Below, one piece after another: positions 23,886-36,100 of a stretch of DNA of 64,000 bases. How positions within the stretch are numbered: position 1 is the stretch's first letter; the number at the start of each line of letters is the position of its first letter. This DNA comes from Temnopleurus reevesii (lineage: Eukaryota; Echinodermata; Echinoidea; Temnopleuroida; Temnopleuridae). The DNA is taken from contig BQKZ01000029.1 in assembly GCA_036244855.1 (NCBI GenBank), positions 198,841-262,840 of the forward strand, given 5' to 3'. The position numbers and the translations under genes were made by a program. The notes beneath the pieces are model-generated. The model was not told where the DNA came from. It saw only the letters and a program-made list of their open reading frames with translations, and searched no databases.

Positions 23886-26800
23886 AATTTCTATTTTTAA
23901 ATAATTAATTATGCAAATTTATGCATGAAATCACACTTTCTGCTCTATGTCCCTCAATAACGCACCTAGAAGGCTCATTTTTGGTGTGAATATTCTTTAT
24001 AATATCCCTCATGACACAACTTGAAAAAAAAATTTGTATGACAATTTATTTCTTATGTTTTTTATTGTTTTATGAATTTCTTATGTATTTCTCTTGTTTT
24101 TTCGACCTTTTGTTTTCTATTGCTTTTTCTATGAAATTTATTGCAGAACATTTTTGAAGCATTTTTGTGCTGAAATAAATTGGTTTCAGCCCATAAATTA
24201 GAAAATAACTACATCTTTATGGATTCTGACTGAAATCAAAATATACATTGACTTTGCACACAAAATCACGTTTTTGAGCCATTTTTTGGATGACATGCAT
24301 GTACAAAAAGTTGCGCGGCGGTGTGATTGCAAAATTTGTCGAGGGGGGGGGGGTCAAATTGTTGGAATAGAGTTAATGCCCTTCTGACTCCAAACAGATA
24401 GTATTATACATCAAACATTAATATTTTTGATGACATGACTCTTGTTACAAAATTCAAATATGTTTCAATCAGATTAATAGCTGATGATATACAGGTAATT
24501 ACTTTTCCATTCCATATAAAAGCACCTGCTTCTTAATAAAAACTGGTTCAATATAATCATACATATAATGTAATATTACATATGCTTGTAGTGATAAATA
24601 AGGAATATAAATTATTTATCTTCTGGAATGTATATCTTTGATCTACAAATGTATTATGGGAGCGAACACATTTTCATCAATATCATTTAATACTATGTTT
24701 ATACATACTTACAAACTGTACAATTTAATTTGAAAAAATATCTATTGATGAAATATCACAAAATAAATATCAAGGTAATATTTGGAAATTGATTGGATGG
24801 ATTTTCATAATGGCAAAAGTGAATACTTCATATTTTGCATAAACTTTTCATGTGAAAGACTTTTTTGTTCTTACAAGCACATAATATATCATTCTTCATT
24901 TTTGATCAATCTAACATGCATGCCAAAATTTCACCAGAACAGAACATCTATATATTGACTTTGACGATCACTCATTTTGATGACGCAGATGACGACTTTG
25001 CTCATGCCGATCATTGTTCAAATTCATGATTCATCTTGTCTGTGAATTTGTAAAGCTTTTAACCAATCAAGAATCATGATACATGTATAACCACATGTAC
25101 ACTGTAATGCATAATTCTGAGGTTACACAATTAAAAGTTCTAGCAGTTCAGTCACACTATTTTACTGATCCTATTATGCTCCAAAATCAACAAAAATGCA
25201 TATATTTGACCATTTAATTTTTATTGAATAGCTATTTCCTGGTTAGCTTGATTGTACAGTGTAAGATCTTTCTTGGAACTCTTGCATAAAAAGTTTGCTT
25301 AAACACAAGTCTAAAAATCAAAAACATCTCCACGTTTAACTAACCGGGAATGAATACTTAGGACTTGCATTTAATTTTTTGAGTTACATGAACATGTTAT
25401 CTTTACGCAAGAGGACCCTGAGTATATCAAGAAAAATGATTTGTAATACAGATGATTGGCTTCATTATTGAATCAATCTTACAAATCCTTGACACCACAA
25501 ATGAACATGTAATTACTATGGGGGTAAAAGCTAGCCCCTCCCCCGTCACTCATAGTTTCATTAGTTATCATCTCCTATCCTGTTTACATCAAAGGGAAGG
25601 AAGATTTTAATGTAAGAGGCAACAAATAAATGATGTCTGTCTAAGAAAGTTTTGTTTGTTCATGAATTCAGCAAAAAAATGGGCAAAGACAATTTCCGTT
25701 GTGTGCAGAGATGAACGGTGCATGAACATGGACAAGAGGTAGTAAATCAGAACTATCAAGACACTTCGTGGAAGGCCAGAATTGAACTGTCATTGTTCTA
25801 TTTTTTTTCCAGAAACCTTCAACAAGTACATCATAATGGTCCACACATACATTGTAAGGAACAAGAGTTTTTATTTAGCCCTCAGACCTTACAATTATTC
25901 TAGCTTCAATACGTATAAGAACAACCTTATTGAACACTATAAACCCTGTTAGTCTTCAAATGATTTGTAGGTGATACAAATAGTGCAGACATTATCATCA
26001 AAGACATATAAGTACAGTTGGACATTGAGGTTTCTTCTGGTAAAAAAAAAAAGATAGAGCGCTATATCAAAAACTTGTTACATCAAAACTAAAATACTGC
26101 ATAGTACCAAAATTGACATTTACTCTTTTTGTAATGTTTATTTTATCATTGTTGGTTGGAATGACATTGCGCTATATTTTGATGTTCATTCTTATATCAT
26201 TCAGATCCACCCCACTGTTAACCATTTCTTTGCATAAACTGTTTTTTTAATATATCTTATCTTTAGAAGACATTCAATCACAAGTAAATAATTTCTCTTT
26301 AAACAACAATCATATACACTTGAAAATGAATGTTACAAAATGCTTTTTTAATGCACTGAGATGAGGGTTCAAATCCCATTCAGTTGCTGTGATCTTTTCA
26401 ACAACCCAAGCAAAATATAACTTCCATGTGTATACCACAGTGGGTGAATGAGGATCTAGCTCATTTTTTCATTTTCATCTGGCAAAGTAAGTATGATGTA
26501 GACATTCATTCTTAGATATCTTTATGGGAAATGGCATTCAATACCTCTCTTTAAAAGGGATGTAAAATTGATAGCTCTACACTTGTCTTTACCATAAAAG
26601 CAGGTTAATATATTTGGAATCTTAAAGAAAGCATAAAAATTTCATTAGCAAAATAAAAAAAAAGTATCTCATCAGACACAATGTCATATTCACCCTAAAT
26701 GGGAAGGCATGCTCTTTGAAAATAATTCCCTGAAAATGAATCTCTAAACAATTAAAAGAAGAATTAAATGCTCAAAGCCTTATTTTTAACGCATGATAGC

Positions 26801-26996
26801 AATTAATACTATACATTTCACTCTTGATGAAAAACTGTCAGATGTTCAAAATGCCCTCCATTAATCTGTACTTTCCACATAGTTCATATCTTCAAGACAA
26901 CAGTTCATAGATTCAAGACACCACCCATGGCAAACTATTTCTTTTGAAAGCATCTTGTCATCAAGTGAGACATATTCCACCCCGGAAGAAGACCTG
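23886..26996. other. Flank downstream of the minus-strand gene
   Basis: AT-rich. It probably includes the 3' untranslated region nearest 26997. AATAAA-type signals on the minus strand near 26150 and 25870 are candidates only. A possible SINE fragment lies at 26350. No frame is supported. Confidence 0.4.
26350..26460 (+). mobile_element. Possible SINE fragment
   Basis: B-box-like GGTTCAAATCCC at 26366-26377, followed by a body weakly like family 1. No tail. Confidence 0.35.
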
Positions 26997-27181
26997 TCAT
27001 GTGTTAAGGTTATGCTCCGATGATCTGGAGGTTGATCGCATCGAAACCTTAGTGATGTGCCCTGGAGATGCATTCTGGGATTGCCGTAAATCATCTTCGT
27101 CGTCAATGATGGCGGGAGAATGTCTGAGGGAGGAGCCTGGGGGAGTGTGGGGTGGAGATGGGTGCAGCCTCGATCCAGAAT
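26997..27181 (-). CDS. Exon 16 (C-terminus and stop)
   Basis: This 185-base exon encodes residues 650-710 plus TGA. It reads SGSRLHPSPPHTPPGSSLRH, an acidic IIDDEDD patch, and a Ser/Arg-rich end (VSMRSTSRSSEHNLNT). The acceptor CTTCACTCAG is strong. It joins exon 15 in frame across a 16.2-kb intron. The higher GC and lack of repeats mark it as coding. The 3' untranslated end was not located; an AATAAA on this strand near 26150 is one candidate signal. Confidence 0.85.
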
Positions 27182-30100
27182 CTGAGTGAAGAGAGCAAAG
27201 AGTACACGGTGGATGAGAATTAAGATTATTAATCTCTACTTCAAATTTTAACCAAATATGAAATTTCACTTTGAAAAATAACTTCTCGTCAGTTAAAGCA
27301 ATTTCCGTTTGTGAAAGTACAGAAATACAATAGAATTGATAAAATTCTAGCTCTATAAGTCTGGAAGATCAAAAACAACAACAAATGTTTTAGTTCCTTC
27401 ACATTTCATTTCCTTTTCAGCAGATACGATTATACCCAAGCTTAAAAAATGTATATGAATCGGTGCTTCACTGCTATTGCAATGACACCGACCACTTTAT
27501 TCATTAATTTAATTTTATGAATTTATGATTATTTTCTAATCCAAGTCTGTAGTAGGGCAGCACAGAATTCTAACTAAAAAAAATATCTTCAATTGAACAT
27601 GTTCTCTTGAAATACGGCTGACAGTGTTTTTTATGTAAATCTCCTGAAAAATTAATAATTTCAAAATTAGAAAAATGCTTTAAACGAGAGGAATATTCTA
27701 TTGACTTGTGAACATATGAAATCATGTACCTTGATTCTAAAATATACAGATAGTTGTACACACAGAATGACATTTAAGATTGTTATAGCCTAGATCCACA
27801 CTTATAACATCTATACAACAACAAATAAATCTCTTTTTCTCACCTTCTCAATTCAACTTCACTGTATTAGCATAGAAGTACAATCATACCAGTTAAACCT
27901 TTAAATAGCATTTCCATTCAAATGTCATTTTACACCACACACCAGTCGATCAATATCAGCAAAACTACTAATGCAGGAAAAAACTACGCTCTTTAGATGA
28001 TACTGAGAAGCAAGGAAGAGTAAAATAGAGATGGAGAGAGAAAAAAGGAGAAAAAAAGGAGCAAAAAAAAAAGACCTTCAATAACTAGCCATAATTGGGC
28101 CCCTGAAGCACCGTGAGTGTGCTTGGGTATTCAACAAGCCTTCATCGCACTTCAAGAGGGAGTGGAGAAGTGATATGCCCACTGAATTGCAGAGAAGCAT
28201 GTGCTTCAACACAGATTGCCCTCTTTGCAAAGGGAACCGTTCCACAACTGGGCCCCTTTTCACACTTTTTTATTCACTTTTTAATTTGTAGGATCACAAG
28301 CAGGTAAAGAGTCATATTCAATAAAATTTGTTATCAGTGGATAACTGAAAGACATCACAATATATTTTTCACAACGATGTACAATCTCAATACTTGAAAA
28401 ACATTATGGAATACCATCCAATGTGATGGCATTAATTTTTCCAATTAATTACCATTCATGAATTTACATACACACTTTTCAATTGATAATTTCTTTTGCA
28501 TACTATTTTGCACTAATCAAGATATACTGAAAAAGGGGGCTGGATCTATTTGACAGATTTAAGTACTAGATCTTTCTTTTCAAAAAGCTCCAAAGTGATA
28601 GGGCTATATATAAACATTGCAATTCTAATTTTCAATATCTATGGACGCTATCATATTTCTATGAAGAAATACGATTATTATCCCATTGGAAATATTATGT
28701 TGAATCAACTTTCATGCAATTAGATACTCTTAGTCTGAAAATTCAAAAGCTTTGTATATCATTCATCCTTCCCTTTTTTCTTCTTCTTTAGACTACTATC
28801 TTTCAAGTTCTTGGAAAAATGCAAATTTATAAAGTGAAGCTTATTTTGATTAAATCTCGCAAATACGCCAGTGCTTGGATGTAGGATGTTGTATTGCAAC
28901 AGCAGCTGTGACACCGGTCTGCTCCAGAGCGATGGCCAATCCTAGAGGGGTCACTAGAAAGCATTAAGTTTAGCTACTAGGTGGAGTGGGAGTGTGTAAC
29001 ATAAGAGGGAAAGCAATCCCCCTCTATCACAAGTACCTCTCCACTTCTCCTCCCATCAATCCTCACACACTACACTGGTCAACAGATATTTACTTCCTCT
29101 CATCTCAGGCAGGAAGCCTGTGTACTGTGCCGCTAAAAGAATGGGCCTTGGATAGGAAACGCCCACTATGACGTGATAAAAAAGAGCAACTATGACATGT
29201 TACCCTTCACAAATATTGGCAATGATGGACTAATGCGCCATGGGAGGTGATCTGTGGGGAGAGTGTGTTGCGCATAATTGAAAACTCATAGGCGCGAAGA
29301 GTCAAGAACATTCACTGATGAATGGGATAGACCATGATCTATTCTTTCCACGACTCTCTTTACGCTGCACCGCGGAATATAAAACGTCTCGCAGATGAGC
29401 CATCAGGGTTGATCAGTAATAGAGATGAAGTAGTTTGTTCACTAAATTTGTGATACGTTGATCATCATGAGTGTAATTGCTATTTGTAGTAATACTGATT
29501 TCTCAATAGCTGGACCTTAATTCTACAAAGTTGATAGAGGGAAGGGGGAACAAGAAAATAATAAATTAATGGTAAAGAAGATAAGAAAGGTGAAATATTC
29601 AAGCATGAAAGAATCACTACAATATGAAGCTCTAAAGAAAAATTGAGATTGGATTACAAGAAAAATTAAACAGGATAAAGAAGGTCTGAGCATTTTATTT
29701 TATTTTCTCTCTCATTATCACATAAAATATTCAATATTTTTTTTCATTGCCAATGATGGTTTCATGTTGCTATTTGTGCCACTCTAGTTAGAAGTATATT
29801 TGGCGCACCCCCCCCCCCCCCAGGTATGGTTGGACTTATTTTGGATGCATAATTGTACAACAGGGAAAGAGAAAAAAATCATGACAAAAAAATCAACTAC
29901 ATGTAAATGATCGCCTGAGAACTGGTTGAGTATAAATGTATAATAAAACTCATCAAATCCCACTCAGTAATGATGCACAATGTTTATCAGTATTTTGATT
30001 TAAATTTGAGTAAAGTATCTACTTATGATTAAAAATTGAGTGAGTCATAAATTATCTTTCCTGTTGTCTTCTATAATGCAGTGAATCTACTTGCACACAA

Positions 30101-33100
30101 TATTCTAAATCATTTATGATTAATGTTTTAATCCTCTCTTACTTTGCTTCAGAAATAAAAGAGATCTATTTAAAATGGGAGTCAGATAAAGGGAGAAATT
30201 TTAGAACAAAAAAAATGTAGTTTAAAAGTTGCAGTTCAAACAGACTTGAATACTGGGCTAATGAAATTACTAATCAAATATAGAATGGAAAAACTCATCT
30301 GAAATGAGGACAATTAATTTTAGGTGTTGACAAAATGTAGTACATAAACTAATGACAGTGGTATCAACAAATAAATTGCCAAATTGGCACTTCAAGTGTG
30401 ATCTCCGCTGGCGATCTTTTTAGTCTGCTTCAACATCACAGCCAATTGATTATCAAAATTGTCCTCTTAGAGCCTGCAGGTTACAATCTCAAGGCATTCT
30501 ATAGTGATATGATTCTATTATTCAGCAATGCTGTGTATTGTGTTGGGGGGCATGTGGTTTCTAAATAGGTGCATGGAAATATACAGTGACATACGATGGT
30601 AGAAGAAAGGCTATACTGAAAGTATTCAGTGAAACATTGGTGAACACTTAAAGAGGGGAGAGGGAAGTAACAAACAGGAAACAGGAACATTGAAAGTAAG
30701 AGAGAGTAGGAGTAGGAGGGTGGGGAGAAAATGCAGATATCTTTTAAATCTATAAAAGGAAGACCTCACATCAGGAATGTAGCATCAGAATATCATGACA
30801 TCAACCCAATCAGGGTTATATTACATACCTAAGTCATGCCAATCAATGAGAAAATGAAATGATTCAAAGTAGTAATGGCAGGAAACTTATCTACGAAACC
30901 ACTACGTTGGTTAAGCAAAATGCTCTTGGTAAGAAACCAAATACTACGTGCCCTCTCTTTTATTGACCCTCTGTATAATACTCATCTTTAGGGATCGAGC
31001 ATGGTGATTGGTAAACAGGAATACATTTCACACCCCATTGATGATACCCAACCTACAGCACTTATAACTACCACCTTGCATTTCATCACCACCAGGAGTC
31101 TTGGGTTACCATGACAATGACTCAACTCTTTTGCTCCAATTTGGGGATGGAAGGCTACTCTAGATTCCCTTGCAAAGGAGGGAGAATTAATCTATGCCAC
31201 TGGCCAAGCATAGCGAGGCAGAGAATGAGAGGGAGACTGGTGGCGGCAGACAAGCGTTAATGTACATCGATTTTTAGCAGCGTAAACTGATCATGGTACA
31301 TTCAAGAAATGGTACTTGACTAGTAACACCTCCTGGGGAACATTTTTAACAACATTGTCTCGTCAATGGTTTCTCTCTCTCAACCAATCACATTCAAGAT
31401 CTTCAGAAGCTGGTGATGGTGATATATTGCAAATAAAACTTAAACATTGAACTTATAAACATAGAAAGTAGATTCAAATTACAACTGTTTTTCCGTTTTG
31501 GAAAACTTCAACATATTTCATCTGTATCCCGCCAATTGCAATAACATATTTGTTAACTATTCTTTATATAGAATTGTCATTCTTAATCACTGACAAAATT
31601 AGAAAACATGTTCTAGAAAACATGCTCTAATTTCCCACTTTTCCTTTTTGGCTATACGTTTTTATTAAATTAAGAAAAAACAACAACAGAAGTATTCAAA
31701 TATAACTCAGATAATCTAGGAGGAATCAATGTCTCGAAGCAAAATGACAAAAATACATAGAGAAATCATATCAAGCAACAGTGAGGTAATAAATATTATT
31801 TTTTAAAAAGCAATCACATGAATAAACAACCATCCTAAGTACACCCAAATGAACAGGCATTCAATATCACTCCTCTACTTAGATATCAATTACAGTAACT
31901 AGATACTTGACTCCTTATGCCCCGGCTTCATCCATAATTGAATGCATGGAAATGTATATGATGTCTGGTACATCCACAGCATATTGACATTGAAAACTCT
32001 CATAAATCATTATAGAAATGAAAGATAGAGAAATTGGACCAAATGATAAAAATAATGATAATTCCCATTCAAACATTTATCATAACTCCTAATGCCAGAA
32101 CATTTCTTTTCTGGCACTTCTTCAATAAAAATGTAGACTAATCAGCACATGTAAAATAACGAGGAATATACTTATGTCTGCTAGTCAATTATTAGGAAGT
32201 TGTCAAAATTTGTGTCTTTTGTCCTCAGTGTATTCTTGCATAAGGCAAGATCATTAAAATGGGGAAATAAGTTGTGCAAAGACAAATAAAAGTACAGCAC
32301 AAATCAGGAATATTTAAAGATCAAGACAGGGTGAAAAGTTCAGCATAGTAACCGTGGACCTGATAAATAATAATAATAATGATAAGGTCTTATTTACCCA
32401 GGGTAGCCACATTCAGCTGTAAGTTAGCTGCTCGTCCAGTGGGCCCTGCGTAACATTAAGTTATTATTACCCTTCTCCTTTCTTTAATGCCGAGCGCCTG
32501 GCAAGAAGGGAGATGGTCCCATTTTTATAGGTCTTTGGTATGACCTGGCTGGGGATCGAACCCACGGCCTTCCGTTCATGGGGCAGACGCTCTACCACTG
32601 AGCCACACATGACCGGTTTAATATAAAACCTGATAAATAGCATAATAAAGTCTAAAAAGAATCTTCAGATACACTTGTGTTCACTCTGGACCATTGAAAT
32701 TGGGTTTGGAAGCGTGATAGATGTATCTTTATATGGGTCAGCTGACAGCTAATACATTACATATTAATGTCAAAATCAAAAGTAGATATGAAAACACTGA
32801 TCATAACAATGAAATTATGGTTGAGTAAATATGGTTGAGTAAATATGGTTGAGTAGATATGCAGACTAGGAATTGTTTCTCAAAATAATTAAGTTTGCTC
32901 TTTATCTATGCCATTATTTTTTCACTTCCAAATTATGACAATAACATTGCATAAAACACTGTAACAATCCAAGGGAGTATCAAAGTTAACTCCGAGAGGC
33001 ATAGTCCCAATAATAGAACTAAAATCCTTCAGACACATTCAGGAGGTCGCCAGATATATGGGACAGTTGAAATTGGGTCTGTGATCCTACCAGTTATAGG

Positions 33101-36100
33101 CCAATTGACAGTAATACTATGCACCTATCTGAGTCATGGGAAAATATCTGAAGTAGATATGAAAGTAGTAATGAAAATGAAATTTGGTCTAAAATGATCT
33201 ACAAAGATTTATATGTCATGGCATTATCTTTAAGACTTTATCTGAGATGGATAAACAATACCATGGGTACATAGAAGCGCATCATGATGAAGTCCAATCA
33301 CCTCTCAACCAGATGGTCGAGGTTCGAAACCAACCCATGGTGTTAATTCCCTTCATCAAGGGATTTATCTACTATGTTCTGCACTTAGGTAAATGAGGGT
33401 AAATGGTAGAAATTCATTTCTTGAAGTGTCATATCAAACAGTGGCTGCCTTTTCTGTTAAAGCCATGATTGTAATATGTTATGAACAGTCCGCCTTATCA
33501 AGTGCAGTAGAGTTTGATTGCGCTATATAAATGGACCTATAATTATATACTTGTGATTATGTGATATGTGACCATCACTCTAATGTCATTGGATATTAAC
33601 ATTTTTAGCAGAAAGAGCTACCCCACATCTCATTACTGAACTTCTAACAAATCTTGAAAGATGCCTGTCTGTGCCCTCCTATCACCTTTCACACAATTGA
33701 ATATTACCGAGCCTAACAAGCAAACCGTCGCACCCCTTGCTTCCCTCAGCTACCCCCATGACTCCCCCTCTAGCATTGTTCCCCTTCAATCTCATCTTAG
33801 GTCCCTGGACACACACAGCACCTGGTGGCCTGTTAGTGTACACAGTGATGGTACAGTAGAGCTAACAAACTTAACCTTCCTTTCAATAGATTGGTGTGTT
33901 CACACAAAGCATATTTTAGTTTAGTTTAGTTTATTTAAACCATATCAAACACAACATATATAATGTATAAAAAGCATAAATCACAGAATGATAGGTTAGG
34001 GACCCCAATGAAGCACAGCTTGTGGACGGGGCCCCTTCACAATAACAGTAACAGTAGTTATAAAATGACATTAGTAAAATAACTTGAACATATGTACAAA
34101 AAACTAAAAATGCAAGGAGATGACAAGTTNCAGTAGAGCTAACAAACTTAACCTTCCTTTCAATAGCTTGGTGTGTTTACACACAGCATATGCAGAGAGC
34201 CTGTACAGAGTGATGGTACAGTAGAGCTAACAAACTTAACCTTCCTTTCAATAGCTTGGTGTGTTTACACACAGCATAAACAGGAAGGCTTTTACAGTAG
34301 AGCTATCAAACTGAACCTGCTATTCAGCAGCACAATGCATCTACCCACAACGTTGGCAGGGATGATGTTGGATATGGTGCAGTAATAATAATAATAATAA
34401 TGGTGGCAACTTGTATAGCACACAGGTCCATCTTATCAGTGCTCATGGCGCTGAAAGCTTTACACTCACTATTACCCGGCTCTAGCTGGCAGCTATTACG
34501 GCGCTCCGCATTACAAGGAATTTCTTCCTGCCGTCCCCATTTACCTCACCTGGGTCAAGTGCAGCACAATATGGATGAATTTCTTGCTGAAGGAAATTGA
34601 CGCCCTAGGTGGGACTCGAACCTACGATCGTCTGGTTGAAAGGGGAGAGTCAGATCCACTACATGGCGCCTCCATGTAGATCTAACCACCGACTTACGCT
34701 ACCCCTCAACAGCATGTCATATCCACAAACGGTATAAGGCTGGTGGTATGTTAAGGTACAGTCATTGAATTGTAGGGTTGACCAACTTAACCTGCCTTTC
34801 AGCAGTGTGGCATGTTCACATCGGCAAATATGGCTTGTGGCATGATAGGGTAACAAAAATTGTACAGTAATTGTACAGGAAAACCAACACAGGTAATTTG
34901 CCATCTAACAGGTTGGTGTGTTCACACAAATTGCTGATAGTACATTAAAGCTTAAAAACTTAAAATGCACTTAAGCAGCGTGGCATGTTCACACACAACA
35001 TAGAGCTGTAGGCTCTTAGTGATGGTTTAGTACAGCAAATACACTTAACCTGCCCTTCAGAAGTTTGGTGCTTTAATCAACACACATCAACCTGCAGGCT
35101 GTTAATGGTTTTAGGTCTGCCAACAAACTAACTATCAGCAGCTTGGCTTGTTCGCACAAAACAAGGAGCACTTGACTCAAATACCAGGAATGAACTTACA
35201 CACATACTTTGGCATGTGCTTTACATGCAATCACATGACGTACAATCTGCATAATTGGGGAGGTAAGAATGCTGTTATGTTTTTCAGATGACCACAGAAC
35301 ATCAAGAATCATAAATCTCTGTCAAAAATGTTTTTCTAAGATAAATAATAACGAAGCATAGACAATCATTTTACTACATGAAGAAAAAAATCAAGAACAA
35401 ATTTCTCAACTGCATTCTAAAAATAATTGCATACTCATTATTAAAATTATGTACGTCATAAACTCGAAACAGGTCTTGAAATAGTAACTGATTATAAATC
35501 ATATATCTGATTAATGTTCTTGTGTCAAGCAGAATGATTAACATGTAAATATTCCAACCCACGATGATCACTGATTGAGTATGATGCTAGGATGGTATAA
35601 TACCACAGAGAGGCTATGCAGGGTCTGCTAAGTATTCATCTTTGAATATTGCCATACCCCAGTTGGAACCAGCACACGTGCAAGGACAGACATCATTCTA
35701 CCCTCTTCACGATTGGTTTAAATTACCTCCATTATTCATGTGAGCACAGTTCATATTTGTCTTCAAGTGGCTCTTTATTTAGCTGCCTGACCAGAAGATA
35801 TGTCGCAAGCTCCATTACTAAAAATTTGATTAAGCATTAAAAAGAAATTAATTTGTCCTTCCTGCTTTATGAATTTTCTAACAGATTCTTGCTCTTGGGA
35901 TGAGATCACATTTCTTACAATCAGACGCCAGTTCTTCCTTTCTTTATATTCTTCACAAGTACCAATTTTTCACAACCAACTTCAGGTCAATAGACATACT
36001 GATTTTGAGATTTTTCTTAAGATTTGATTTTGTCTGTGTGATTTACTTTCCCATGACTATTTTGAATTTACCTCATCCACATAATCTTGATGTTATGATT

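Noticed and set aside
26944..27189. Plus-strand frame of 81 codons over exon 16
   Set aside because: Shadow of the coding exon, whose minus-strand reading has matching splice phase and a stop.
31097..31117. X-box-like GGTTACCATGACAATG inside intron 15
   Set aside because: The second half-site is imperfect and the position is far from any start.
32589..32625. A genuine tRNA gene on the minus strand
   Set aside because: The A and B boxes are good, but the sequence continues into a SINE body with an ATT tail.
34400..34600. 66-codon plus-strand frame
   Set aside because: Lies within a SINE read on its opposite strand.
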